Shown: piece after piece, positions 24,552 through 35,328 of the stretch | Layout of the letters: every line of letters begins with the position of its first letter | How positions within the stretch are numbered: position 1 is the stretch's first letter | Source of the DNA: Meloidogyne chitwoodi | Taxonomy: Eukaryota > Nematoda > Chromadorea > Rhabditida > Meloidogynidae | Assembly: GCA_015183035.1 (NCBI GenBank) | Contig: JACZZP010000012.1 | Location: 1,798,001 to 1,862,000, forward strand | DNA length: 64,000 nt | Direction of reading: 5' to 3' | Made by a program: the position numbers and the translations under genes | The notes under the pieces: generated by a model | What the model was told of the DNA's origin: nothing | The model's input: the letters and a program-made list of their open reading frames with translations, nothing else | Databases searched by the model: none

Positions 24552-26377
24552 ATGTCGTCTTCAAAAACTGTTTCACCAAAAAATTCACAGGAGGAGAAAT
24601 TAAAATCTCAACTTGAGAGAGGTTTTTTTATAAATATTTAAAAATAATTAATTTAAAATTATAGGAATTTCCATTTTAAGGGAGGAATTGGAGCATACTG
24701 AGGTTAATAGTCAAAAATTGCGTCAACGTTATGAGGAAGGTTTTCTTTTAATTAAATTATTTTTTAATTTTTATTAGAATATTTTAAATTACTTGAGGAG
24801 AGAATGGAAGAAGAATCTTTATCAACAAAAATTAAGTCAATTACTGATGTGATGGCGGAGAGTGAATTAAAACTTAAAAGGTTTATAAAAAATATTTAGG
24901 GGATGACTTGGTGTATTTGTGTGAGAAACAAAAATTTATTTTTTTTTATTCTTATTTTTTGTTCGGTTAGTACCATAAAACAGAATATTCTCTAAAATTT
25001 GTCCAAAATTAAAAGTTTCTAAAATATATAAAGCAAGAAAATACTATGTGGTATTTCTTTTCTTTGACCTACAAGTCCGCAAGTTTTGTCCGCAACTTTT
25101 TTATATTAATTAATTATTTTTGAGGCATAAAATCAACAATCTTTGCTACTAAAATATCAACTTCTCTTCTTTTCACATCTTCCCTCCATAGAAATTCGCA
25201 TATATAGCTGTCAATATTTGCCTGTGAGTTCCGTTATTCTTCCATTTTGCTGACCCCCTTTTCTTAGCAAGAAATTTTTTTTAATAATTTTAACTCATTT
25301 TTACTATAAAATTTGAATTTTTTTAGATTCCACTACTTTCATACTTCCTTATATATATATTACCAAAAAATTTAATATACCTAATCTTTATTTATTGTGG
25401 AAAATATGCTCCTACATATAAATATATTTAAAAAATAATCACTTTGAAAGAAATATTATTACTTGCGGACAAAACTTGCGGACTTTGGGCGGGCCACAGA
25501 AAGGAAAAGTTTACCTATTATGATTTTTAATTAAATTTTAAATTAATTTTTTTTTTCAGATTTGAGGTTGATTCGAAACAAAATGATAAGGCGTTAAATT
25601 CTGAGGTTTATTTTTTTATTAAATTTCTAAAACATTATAATTTCTTTTTTAGATTTCCAAATTTCGCAACACTTCAAATGAACAAAATAATTTACTTAAA
25701 CGTTTATATACAAATTTAAAAAGTATTGTGCTTACTGATGAGGTTAAAAATTGTTTTAAATTTTAATTTTTTTTAATATTTTTTTTTAATTAAAAATATT
25801 TTTTTTAAAAAGGATCATTATGGGGATATGAGCAACTACAAAATTGAATTACGTAAAAAAGTTGATGCTGCTAAATCTGAATGTAATAAAAAAAATATCT
25901 TTAAATTAATTAATTTTTTAAAAGATTCTCTTTGTGTTGAGGAACTTAAACAAAAAAAAGAAATTTTGGCAAAATTGGATTCTGAGTTGGCTAAGGTTGA
26001 TCAGACTATTACACCGGCATTAAAGAGTGAAATTACGTTAGTTTATTTTTTTAATAAAAAAAATTTAAATTTTTTTTATTAACTTTATTAATTTCTGTTT
26101 TGCCGACAAAATCCGCAAATATTATCCGCAAAATTTAATTATTAAAAAAAAGAAGTTTTTTTTAATAATTAAATTACAATAATTATAATATTTTTATTTT
26201 TTTTAAATGAAATTTTAAAAAAATTTTAGTGAGCTTACAATTAATATTCTGAAAAATCGTCGCAAAAGTTTGTTGGATTTGAAGATGTCTAATCATTCGG
26301 TAAAATAAATAATAATTTTTTAAGAACATTTTTCTTCTAAAAAAATTTTTTTTTAGATGAAGTTGCAGTGTATTTAA
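24552..26377 (+). CDS. Coiled-coil protein, unrecognised
   Basis: A 218-residue protein that I cannot place in a family. Exons: 24552-24621, 24665-24739, 24778-24880, 25560-25605, 25653-25742, 25813-25882, 25925-26036, 26230-26299 and 26357-26377, with every phase consistent and the stop at 26375. It is almost entirely charged alpha-helical heptads, such as EEKLKSQLERGISILREELE, RQRYEEEYFKLLEERMEEE and LKQKKEILAKLDSELAKV. There is no signal peptide, membrane segment or zinc motif. Length and composition suit a kinetochore, centrosome or tethering subunit, but that is only a guess. The large intron 24881-25559 holds a TIR element. The last exon is only seven codons. Confidence 0.65.
25073..25486. 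repeat. Second TCCGCAA-family TIR element, intronic
   Basis: The left end AAGTCCGCAAGTTTTGTCC and the right end, ACTTGCGGACAAAACTTGCG then GACTT, are inverted copies about 410 bp apart, inside the coiled-coil gene's third intron. The terminal core matches the element at 14011-14241. GGGCGGGCC follows directly; the same string occurs at about 3722 in a UGT intron. A related fragment (AAATCCGCAAATATTATCCG) is at about 26108, in a later intron of the same gene. Confidence 0.75.
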
Positions 26378-27326
26378 TTATTTAAAAAAAATATTACTTT
26401 TTTCTTTTTGGTGTCCGTCAATTTCGACAGTGAACTATTTCTCTTGTTTTTTAATTGGATATTTTTTTTGTTTTTTGTTTTTCAAAATATCCAGATATAA
26501 TTAATTATTAAATTAATTTTAATTGATTTTTAAAGTTTTCTGTTGAATTCTCCCCTCTACTGTCGAAATATTAAAAAATATTACTTTTGTTCTATTTTTG
26601 TTAAAAAATTTATTTTTGTTTAAATTTAAAAAATAAAATAATTTAAATATTTATTTTTTTTTTATAAAGTTTAAAATAAATACAAAAGAAAGTTTCGTCG
26701 TGGGACTATAAAATTGTTAAAATTAATAAAGTTGTTAAATAATTAGGTCTTTCAATGTTTTTTATATTTTTTATTTTAAAAAAAAATTAATTAAAATTAT
26801 TTTAAAAACTTTTGTCCATTTTTTGCATTTTTAACTTTTTAAAAAAAATAAAATTATAATTATTTATTTTATTTTTACACAAGTCCACGTCGTAATAATC
26901 CCTTCTAATTTTTTAAACTATTTTTATTTAATTTTTTAATAAATATAAAATTAATAATAATTATATCATTTTTATTATTTTTTTATTCTTGTCTCTTTTT
27001 TTATTTTTTTTTCTCAAGGGATTTTACTCAAAAAAAAAAATATTTTTTTTTCATTTGTTAGAGACGTAAATAAATAACAATTTGTGCAAATAAAAATAAA
27101 AGGAAGCATTTTCTCTCTTTTTTTTATTTTTTTTTTAAATTAAAAACTCTAAATATATATCACTCATTTTTACAATTACTATGTAATATATATTAAAAAA
27201 AAACATTTTTATAATATTTTTATTATTTTATTTATTTTATAGCTCTCAGACTATTCCAAATTTAAAGAATTTAATTTTAAATTTATTTTTTGTATTTTTA
27301 TAGAAAATTAATTTTTGTTCGTGCTA
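26378..27326. other. Intergenic AT-rich sequence
   Basis: No exon is supported. A weak inverted pair, AATTTCGACAGT at about 26420 and ACTGTCGAAATATT at about 26560, could be the ends of a short decayed element. The rest is homopolymer-rich AT sequence. Confidence 0.45.
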
Positions 27327-27558
27327 GGAAAATCGGTCAGTGAAGAAACAGTACATAAATTCACTAAAAAACAAATAAAATCACTAAAATACATGTAAAA
27401 CACAAATATAACACATTAAACAAATAAAACAAAAAAACACATGTAAAACACAATAGACTAAAAACAAAAAATTTTAATGTATTTTTGTGTTTTACATGTT
27501 TTTAGTGATTTTATATACTGTTTCTTCACTGACCGATTTTCCACTGACCGATTTTCCG
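27327..27558. repeat. Long-TIR MITE-like element
   Basis: The left end starts GGAAAATCGGTCAGTGAAG, and the right end at about 27542 is its complement. The inverted similarity extends about 60-70 bp inward through sequences related to ATCACTAAAA and ACATGTAAAACACAAA. The element is about 216 bp with an AT-rich A-tract centre. A second copy of the terminal CACTGACCGATTTTCC follows immediately at 27543-27558, which suggests a nested or tandem insertion. No coding capacity. Confidence 0.8.
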
Positions 27559-27828
27559 GAAGCCTTTTTGTTTGTATCCCTAGTCATTTTCTCCTCTTTT
27601 TCACTATTTAAAATTTTATTAAAAAATAAAAATATTTTTTTTTAATAAAATAAATTTCTTTTTAATTTATGCTTTTGATAGGTATAAGATTTTATTAAAA
27701 ATATAAGACTCAATATTTATTTTATTTTAAACATTATTATTTATTTACCCAATAATTTACCTTATTTTTTATTTTTATTTCAAAACAAATTAATTATTTT
27801 TTCTCTATAATTTAAGAAAAAAAAAATA

Positions 27829-28423
27829 ATGAAAAATAATAATAATATTTTATTTAATATAAAAATAAATTTTAATTTAATTTTACACTTTTTATTATTA
27901 TTTATTAATTCTACACCTTTTTTATTATTTTATTTAATTAATCCAGGTTTATTATTTTTTATTAAATAATTTTTTTTTAATTTTTTAAAATTTATTTCTA
28001 ATTTTTTTAATTAAAAATTTTATTAATTTTTAATTAAAAAAAATATTGTTTTTTTTTTAATTTATTAATTATAATTTAATTTTAAGTAATTACTGAAGAA
28101 ATAAATAATAATAATAATAATGCTTTATTAATAACTAAAGCATTAGAATTAGCCAAAGGTGAACAAAAAAGAGTTGAAAGAATTGAACAAATGATGAATG
28201 TAAGAGGGGAAATAAATTTAAAAAATTTAAAATAATTTATTAAATTTATTTTTAGTCTTCTTTTCAACAAAATGAACAATTTATACTTAAGGGAAATGAA
28301 GCTTTAAATAAATTAAATATTGAAGAAGAAGAAATAATTAATAATAAATCAATTAAATTAATTATTTTAATTAATTATTATTATTATTTACTCTTATTTT
28401 TATTATTTTATTTATTTTATTAA
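27829..28423 (+). CDS. Small signal-peptide/membrane protein candidate
   Basis: Exons 27829-27946, 28087-28199 and 28256-28423 join in phase to give 132 residues. The N-terminus is hydrophobic (FNLILHFLLLFINSTPFLLF) like a signal peptide or anchor. The middle is charged and helical (ALELAKGEQKRVERIEQMMN). The C-terminus is a hydrophobic Leu/Ile/Tyr block ending in the stop, like a tail anchor (LLLFLLFYLFY). I recognise no family. AT-rich sequence can fake hydrophobic ends, so the middle exon, with ordinary codon usage and good splice sites, is the main support. Confidence 0.4.
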
Positions 28424-28672
28424 ATAATTTATTTATTTTTAAATATAATATTAAAAAGAAATAATATTAATTTACAATTAAAATATATTTATAATTTAAT
28501 TTATGAGGTCAATTAAGAGTGAGAGACTCTAATGTACATAATTAGTTAATACTCTAATTGATAAATTACAAAAAAATTCTAATAAAAAGGCGCAATCTCC
28601 AATAAAATATATATTTAGAAAGGTCTGCCTTTTTATTAAAATAAAATTAAATAAAATTATAATTAATTAAAA

Positions 28673-31010
28673 TTATAATAAAACAACATCATCTTCATCA
28701 AAATCATCTTCTTCTCCTTCTTTTTTAATATTTAAAATTATTTCTTCACCTAAAGTTGTTAGTCTATTACCCGTTAATGTAGTTAATAATTGTATAGATT
28801 GTTGGGATAATAAACTTTTTCTTCTTCTATTTTCTTCTATAATTATTGCAGAATTTTGACTTGATAATGAAGGACGACTACTAAAAAAATTAAAAAAAAA
28901 TTTTTTAATTTTTTTTAATCTTTACCTGGTAGAACTTTTATTAATAAATTTATTATATTCTTTATTATCTAATAAATTAATATTAGTAATAATTCCTCCA
29001 ATATTTAATGTAGAAGAAGAAGGTCTTTTAGAATAAATTGAAGGAGAAGGTAAATTTGAATTAATATTTTTATTATTTTGAATAGAAAAATTAACAAAAG
29101 AAGCAGGAAAATTAATTAAAGAATTTGAATTATTTTTACATAAACATAAAAGACGTGAAATTGTGTGACGAAAGGCAATACGGAAACGTTCAGATAATAA
29201 ACCTTAATTAATTAAATTAATTAATTAATTAAATTAATTAATAAATTAAAAATATATTTAAAATAATTAATTTAATTTATTTTAATATTTAAAATAAATT
29301 AATTAATACCATAAAGTATAGGATTAACACAACTATTTGCATATGCCATTGCCTGAACGACTGATTGAACAAGTAAAAGACTAAAAATAAATAAATTAAT
29401 TATTTTTAAAAATTATTTATAATCTCTTCTAATTAATTAAATTTAAAAAACAAACATTTTTTCATCATGTTCCCAAAAACTAGCTTTTGGAAAGTTTAAT
29501 CCTTGAAGAAAAAAACGAAAGTTTTGAGGAAGCCAGCAAAGACCAAAAGTTAAAATAACTACAAAAACCATTCTGGTTGCATGTCTTTTAACTCTATAAA
29601 AATTTATTTTTTTAAAAATATTTTTTTTTAATTTTTTAAAAGCCAAAATCCGGTTATAAGGACACCCAAAGGTATACTAGTAGACAAGTAAAATAACCTT
29701 ATATCCGGATTTTTAATTTTTATAAATTTTTTACTTAATTTAAAAAATTGTTTAAAATTAAATAAATATTTCTTTAATTTTACAAAATTTTTAAATTAAT
29801 TTTAAAGAAAAAGTTTACTTTTGTGTAGACTTTGATTGAACAAGCTTTTGACGCCAAATTTTTTTTACAAGTAAAAAATAAAAAGCACAAGAAAGAGTTA
29901 AAGGCAACTAAAAAAAAATTAAAATAAAACAAATTTAATTAATTAAATTTACCAAATAAGCTCCAATATTAAATCCCCAATAAAATAAACGTGCTTCTAA
30001 TGGGGTTGCTGTAGTTAAGGCAATAGCTAATGAATCAACACATGCTGAACCTTTAACACCCTAAAATAATTTTTTATTAGAATCAATAAAATGTCTAAAT
30101 TTAATAAAAATTGTTAAAACTCTCTGACTTGTACCTTTCTTTAAATAACCTATCACAAAGTTTATGTTCCCTACGCACTACAACTCTTTTGTAAGGAAAA
30201 TATTAATTTTTTCTTTTTTGCTTTAATGATTGAAAAATAATTAAAGATATTAAAAAAGAATTTTTGATAGGTATTAGTAAACTCTTTGATATATATCCGG
30301 TTAAATAAATATTATAAAATCCATTTATTTATTAATTTCTTTTAAAAATTTTTTAATTAAAACTAAAAATATATTTACGAATATTTTGTTAAAATATATT
30401 AATTTTGAAAGGCTTTTTTAATATTTATTTATTAAAAAAATTTTTTAATTAAAAAGTACCAACATTATATTCAAATCGAAGTACTCCAACATTACGCATT
30501 TGAACAGAATTTAAAGCTAATACAATTAACCAAACTGATGTACAAATAAAAAAAACAACTTTACAACGACGAATACTTCGGCCAGTGACAGATGAAGTTA
30601 TTGACTGAAATAAATAAAAATAAATAAATAAATACGTAAAAAAGACTTACAACAAATCTGTCATGTGCCAAAAGAACCAAAGTCCAAACAGATACATAAC
30701 AAGTAATATATTGTAAACTAATAGTTATATAACACAAAGAATCAGAAAATGGCCAATATTTTGAAAAATATGCAAGGGCAGTTAAAGGAACACAAAAAGC
30801 TAAAAAAAGAAGATCAGCTAATGCCAAATTGCAAATAAATAGAGAAGTACTAAAATAAATAAATAAATAAATAAATATTTTTTAAAAATTAGATTAAATT
30901 AAAAACCTGTCATGCATTTGAGTATTTAAAGCAATAACTATTAAAACAAGTAAATTGCCTAATAATCCTATCAAAGTTATAGGAACAACAATAAGCGCAA
31001 TAATTAACAT
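28673..31010 (-). CDS. npr-9: Allatostatin/galanin-type GPCR (NPR-9-like)
   Basis: A class A peptide receptor of about 443 residues. Exons: 30907-31010, 30651-30849, 30464-30604, 29953-30060, 29820-29907, 29456-29591, 29310-29380, 28926-29202 and 28673-28880. Visible landmarks are TM1 GLLGNLLVLIVI, TM2 NLALADLLFLAFCVP, TM3 VSVWTLVLLAHDRF (DRF), TM6 LTFGLCWLPQNFRFFLQ and TM7 AYANSCVNPILYG followed by LSERFRIAFRHTI. These match the allatostatin-A/galanin receptor group that includes worm NPR-9. Several junctions need the second-best donor or acceptor to keep phase (for example the acceptor TATAGAG before 29591). The predicted N-terminus before TM1 is only a few residues, so an upstream 5' exon may be missing. 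The tail is Asn/Ser-rich and ends acidic. Confidence 0.88.
29644..29715. repeat. Short hairpin in receptor intron
   Basis: AAAATCCGGTTATAAGG and CCTTATATCCGGATTTT are inverted copies of about 17 bp separated by roughly 37 bases, in the intron between the exons at 29456-29591 and 29820-29907. This may be a very small MITE or an intronic structure. Confidence 0.6.
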
Positions 31011-34000
31011 TTATTGTTAATAGAGAGATTAAGAATATTTTTTAATAATAATAAAACCTCTTTTTTTCTCTAAAATAATTGAAACTTTAATTGTATTAAA
31101 AAGATTGAGAGAAAAAGTTTAAAAACATTTATATAAACATTAAACATTGAGTAAGAGATAAAAAGAAAAGAAAATGTTTAGAAGGATAGACACAATAACA
31201 AAAACTTAAGTTTGTAATTAAATAAAGTTTTTGTGTTTTTTTTTGTATTTTTGTTTATAAAATACAACTTAACTTCAAGTTTATTAAATTTGTACCAACT
31301 TTTCCAACTTAACTAACAATAAGTTTTAAAATATTTTAAAACTTTTTTATTAATATTATATAAAATTAAAATATTAACGCAGTAAAAAAATGAAACAAAA
31401 AATTCTTTAAATAAATTTAAAAAAATGAATGATTTAAAAATAAATAAAATATATATTTAATTTTAAAATAATAAATTAAAACAAAGAAATAACGTAATAA
31501 ATACAAAATAAAAATTATTTTTTTTTAAATTTAAATTAAAATAAATTAATTTAAAATTAATTAAATTAAAAAATATTAAAAAATATTCTATTTATGGTAA
31601 ATAAAATAATAATTAAAATAAAAAAATATATTTCTTTTCCTCTGCACACAAATCCCCCCAATTTTATAAATATATATTTATTTATTATTAAAAAATGATG
31701 AAGAAAAAAAGCTTCATCCCTTTTTAATGGTTTCGTGTCTTCTTAAAATATAAATAATTATAAAAAATAATTTATTCAAAAGAGGCGTGTCAAAATAATA
31801 AAAAAGAAGTGTTTGTGCGCGGAGAGGACGTTAAATCGCCAGCCTTGTAAAATAATTAAAATAAATCCAAAAGATTTGAAATTTTGCAAAAATATTTATA
31901 AAAGAGTTTTTTATTTCTGTTAAAAATTTCAGAATTTTTGGTAAATTATTGTTAAAGTTATGGGCAAAAATAAAATGAGAGGATTTTTGAAAAGAAGTAC
32001 CCATTTTTATTTTATTTTTTAAAATTTATTTTTGTAAGAAAATAAATTTTTAAATTATTCTAATAAATAATTAGAAGATTAAAAAATATAAATACAAAAT
32101 TAGAATTTAATAAAATAATTTTTAGTAATTATATAAAGCTTTGAATGCCTTAACAACTACAATAAGGTAGTAGTAAATTTAATTTTTAATTTTTAAAAAT
32201 ACTTAAGAGAGCAAAAATTAAATTAAATTAAAAAAAAAGAAAGATGATAATGTTGCCTTAATTTAAATTTAAAAAAATAAAATTTAAATTAAAAATTAAA
32301 AAAAAATATTTAAAAGAAAAAAGTGTCTAGAAATGACAAATAATAAACTAGGCATTTCCCCCACTAATAATTAAATATTTTAATAAAAAAATTAAAATAT
32401 TTTTATAAAATAATTATATATAAATAAAAGTAATCTCAAGAATTAATTATTTAAATTTTAAAAATAATTAATTATTTTTTTAAATTTAATTTTTAATTTT
32501 TTCAAATTAATTTTTGAACAATTAAATTATTAAATTTTAATTAAAAAATATTTATTTTGCTAAAATAAATAAATTAATTTAAAAAAAAAATTATTTAAAG
32601 AATTAAAAATAAATAACATCCGGTAAAGAAATTAAAATAAAAAAAAATTATTTTAAAAAATAAATAAATAATAATTTGCCCCCACAAAAAAATTCTTTTT
32701 TTTAATCCAAAAAAGCTAAATAAATAAATATTTAATTTTAATAGCATATTTCCGGTTTGTTTAAATAAAATCTTCTTTTTTTTTTAAAAAATAATTTTTT
32801 TATTAATTTTTAAATAATTATTTATTTTTCTAAATTTTATATATTTATTAATACAATAAATTAAAAAAATTATTTATTTTTTTTTTAACTAAATTTTATT
32901 GACGGTAAACGACAATAAAATAATTAAAAAAAATTAAATTTTAAATAAATTAAAAAAATATATTTTTTAATAATTATTTTATATTTAGGAAATACGTAAA
33001 TAAATAAATAATAAAATTAAAAAAAAAATAAATAATTAATTATTTTATAAATTTAATATTTAATTCTTTCTTAAATTTTAAATATTAAAAAAAAATAAAA
33101 TAATTATTGGTAATATTATATTTAGGTATTTTTATTTAATTTTAAGCAATTAATTAAAAAGAAATTAATTTATTTTTTTTTTTGCAAAAAGTAAAGAACA
33201 AGAAGCAATTATTTATTTATTTTAATGATAATATAAATTTAAAAATAATTTATATTATTTTATTTTAAAAAATTAATTATTGGATAAAATAAAATTTTTT
33301 TTTTTTTTAATAAATTTTTAAAATTTATTTAATCAAAAGTTTAATAAATAAAAAAATTTTTTTTATTAAAAGAAAAAAATAAAATAAAAAAACTGCGGGA
33401 AGTTTATTTATTGACGTAATTTTATAAATAAATAAAAAAAAAATTTTTTATTTTTAAAAAAATAAATATAGTAATTTAAATATTTTAAATTAAGTAAATA
33501 ATAATTAAAAAAAAATAAAAGTAAAAAAAAAATGTTTTATTTTTTTAAGTAAAAAAAAAGAAATTAATTGGTTATTTTTTGTTTGTTTTTATTTTAGTTT
33601 ATTTTCTTTTATTTTTTGGTAGTTAATAATTAATTAAAATTTGTCTTTTTTTTAATTTATTTTTTTTTTCTCTATTTTATAATTAAAATATTTTTATTTA
33701 ATTTTATGATATTTATAAAAATTAAAAAAATTATTTTAAAATTCTTAACAAATGTTTAATAAATTAAAATAAATTATTAATTAATAAAAAATAAAAAAAA
33801 AGAGCTAAATAAATAAATAAATAATATTTTAAAATAATGAGAAAGAGAAGAAGCATGGGAAGAAATTAAATAAAAATAAAAAAGATTAATGAGTTAAATA
33901 AATAAAAGTACAAATAATTAATTAAACTTTCTTTTAAAATAATTAAAGAAAAAAACTTAAACTTTTTTTAAATTAATAAAGAAAAATAATTAAATATTAT

Positions 34001-35328
34001 TTAGAATTTTGTGTTTTTCAAATATTTTTATGTATTTTTTAATAAAACATGAAATATATTATTTGTATTTTTGATAAATAAAAACACAAATTGTAATGTT
34101 TAAAACAGAATAAATATAAAAATACATTAAATTCTGATTTTATAAAACTTATTTTTGCAACTTTTTAAACTTTTTGTGTTTTTATTAAATAAATGTTATA
34201 TATTATAATATAAAAATTTTGTGAAAATAGACACTCATTTTTGTTCACTAAAAAAAGTAATTTATCTTTTTTTTAAAAAAGACAAGCTTTGAATGTAGTA
34301 GGTGAAAACGGAAGTAAAGTGTATTTTCTTTTTTTATAAAATTTAAAATATAAAAATTAAATTTTTTTAATTTAAATTTTATTTTATTTTTTAATATATT
34401 TTAAAATTAAAAAAAAATTTTTTTTTTAATTTTAAAGATTAATTTATAATTAAATGTCAAATATTTAATAGACAATTGAAATTAATGAACTCTTTTGCGT
34501 TTTTATAAAATATAAAATATTAATTATAAGTTTATTCTGGTTTAAAATGTATTTTCTTTCTTAGAAAATGTATTTTTAATGTTATAATTATATTTTATAA
34601 ATCAGAATTTTATGTATTTTTAAACAAAATAATGTATTTTATATTACCTAATTCTGGTCTGCAATATTCTGATTTTAACCAGAATTTAATTTCAGAATAA
34701 ACCAGAATTTACCAGAAGTTATTATTTATTTTACAAATAAAATTTTGTGTTTTATAAATTATTTTTTAATTGTATTTTAATCAGAACAAACAAATACATA
34801 TTAGGTAAGTGAAATAAATATTAAGTTACAATATTCAACATAATAATAGAACAAAAATATTTAATGAAAATATAGAGGAAAAATTAAAAGAATTATTTTT
34901 TAAATAATAAAAAAATTAAAATAATTTAAAAAAAATATTATGTTAAAAGTTACAGGCTATTATAGGTTAATTAGCTTTATTTCTCTATTTTATTATTATT
35001 CTCTTATTTTAATTAAATTAATTAATAATAAAATACGTTTATTACCTAAATAGCCTTTCCAATAAATTTAAAAAAAATATTAAAAAAATATATTTTAATT
35101 AAAAAAGTGAATAGAATAAAGAGATATATTTAAATAAATAAAAGGCAAAAGAATAAAGAATAATAATATAAATTTAAAATTTCCCCTTAAGCAGAAAACT
35201 ACCAAATTTGGCATCTTTCCTTTTTAAAAAAAATAAAAAAGGCTTTTTTATTTTCTCCCAAAAAGGCATAAAAATATTAAAAAATAAAGTAAGGCTTCTT
35301 CTTTTAAAAAAAATATTTTATCATTTTT
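31011..35328. other. 4.3-kb AT desert, no gene seen
   Basis: The region upstream of the receptor (-) and downstream of UGP (-) is dominated by A/T homopolymers and AAAT/TTTA repeats. No exon with coding-like composition is seen. From about 34480 to 34800 it contains clustered copies of the TCAGAATTT / AAATTCTGA motif found in many introns of this window. The least AT-rich patch is about 31800-31850. Confidence 0.55.
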
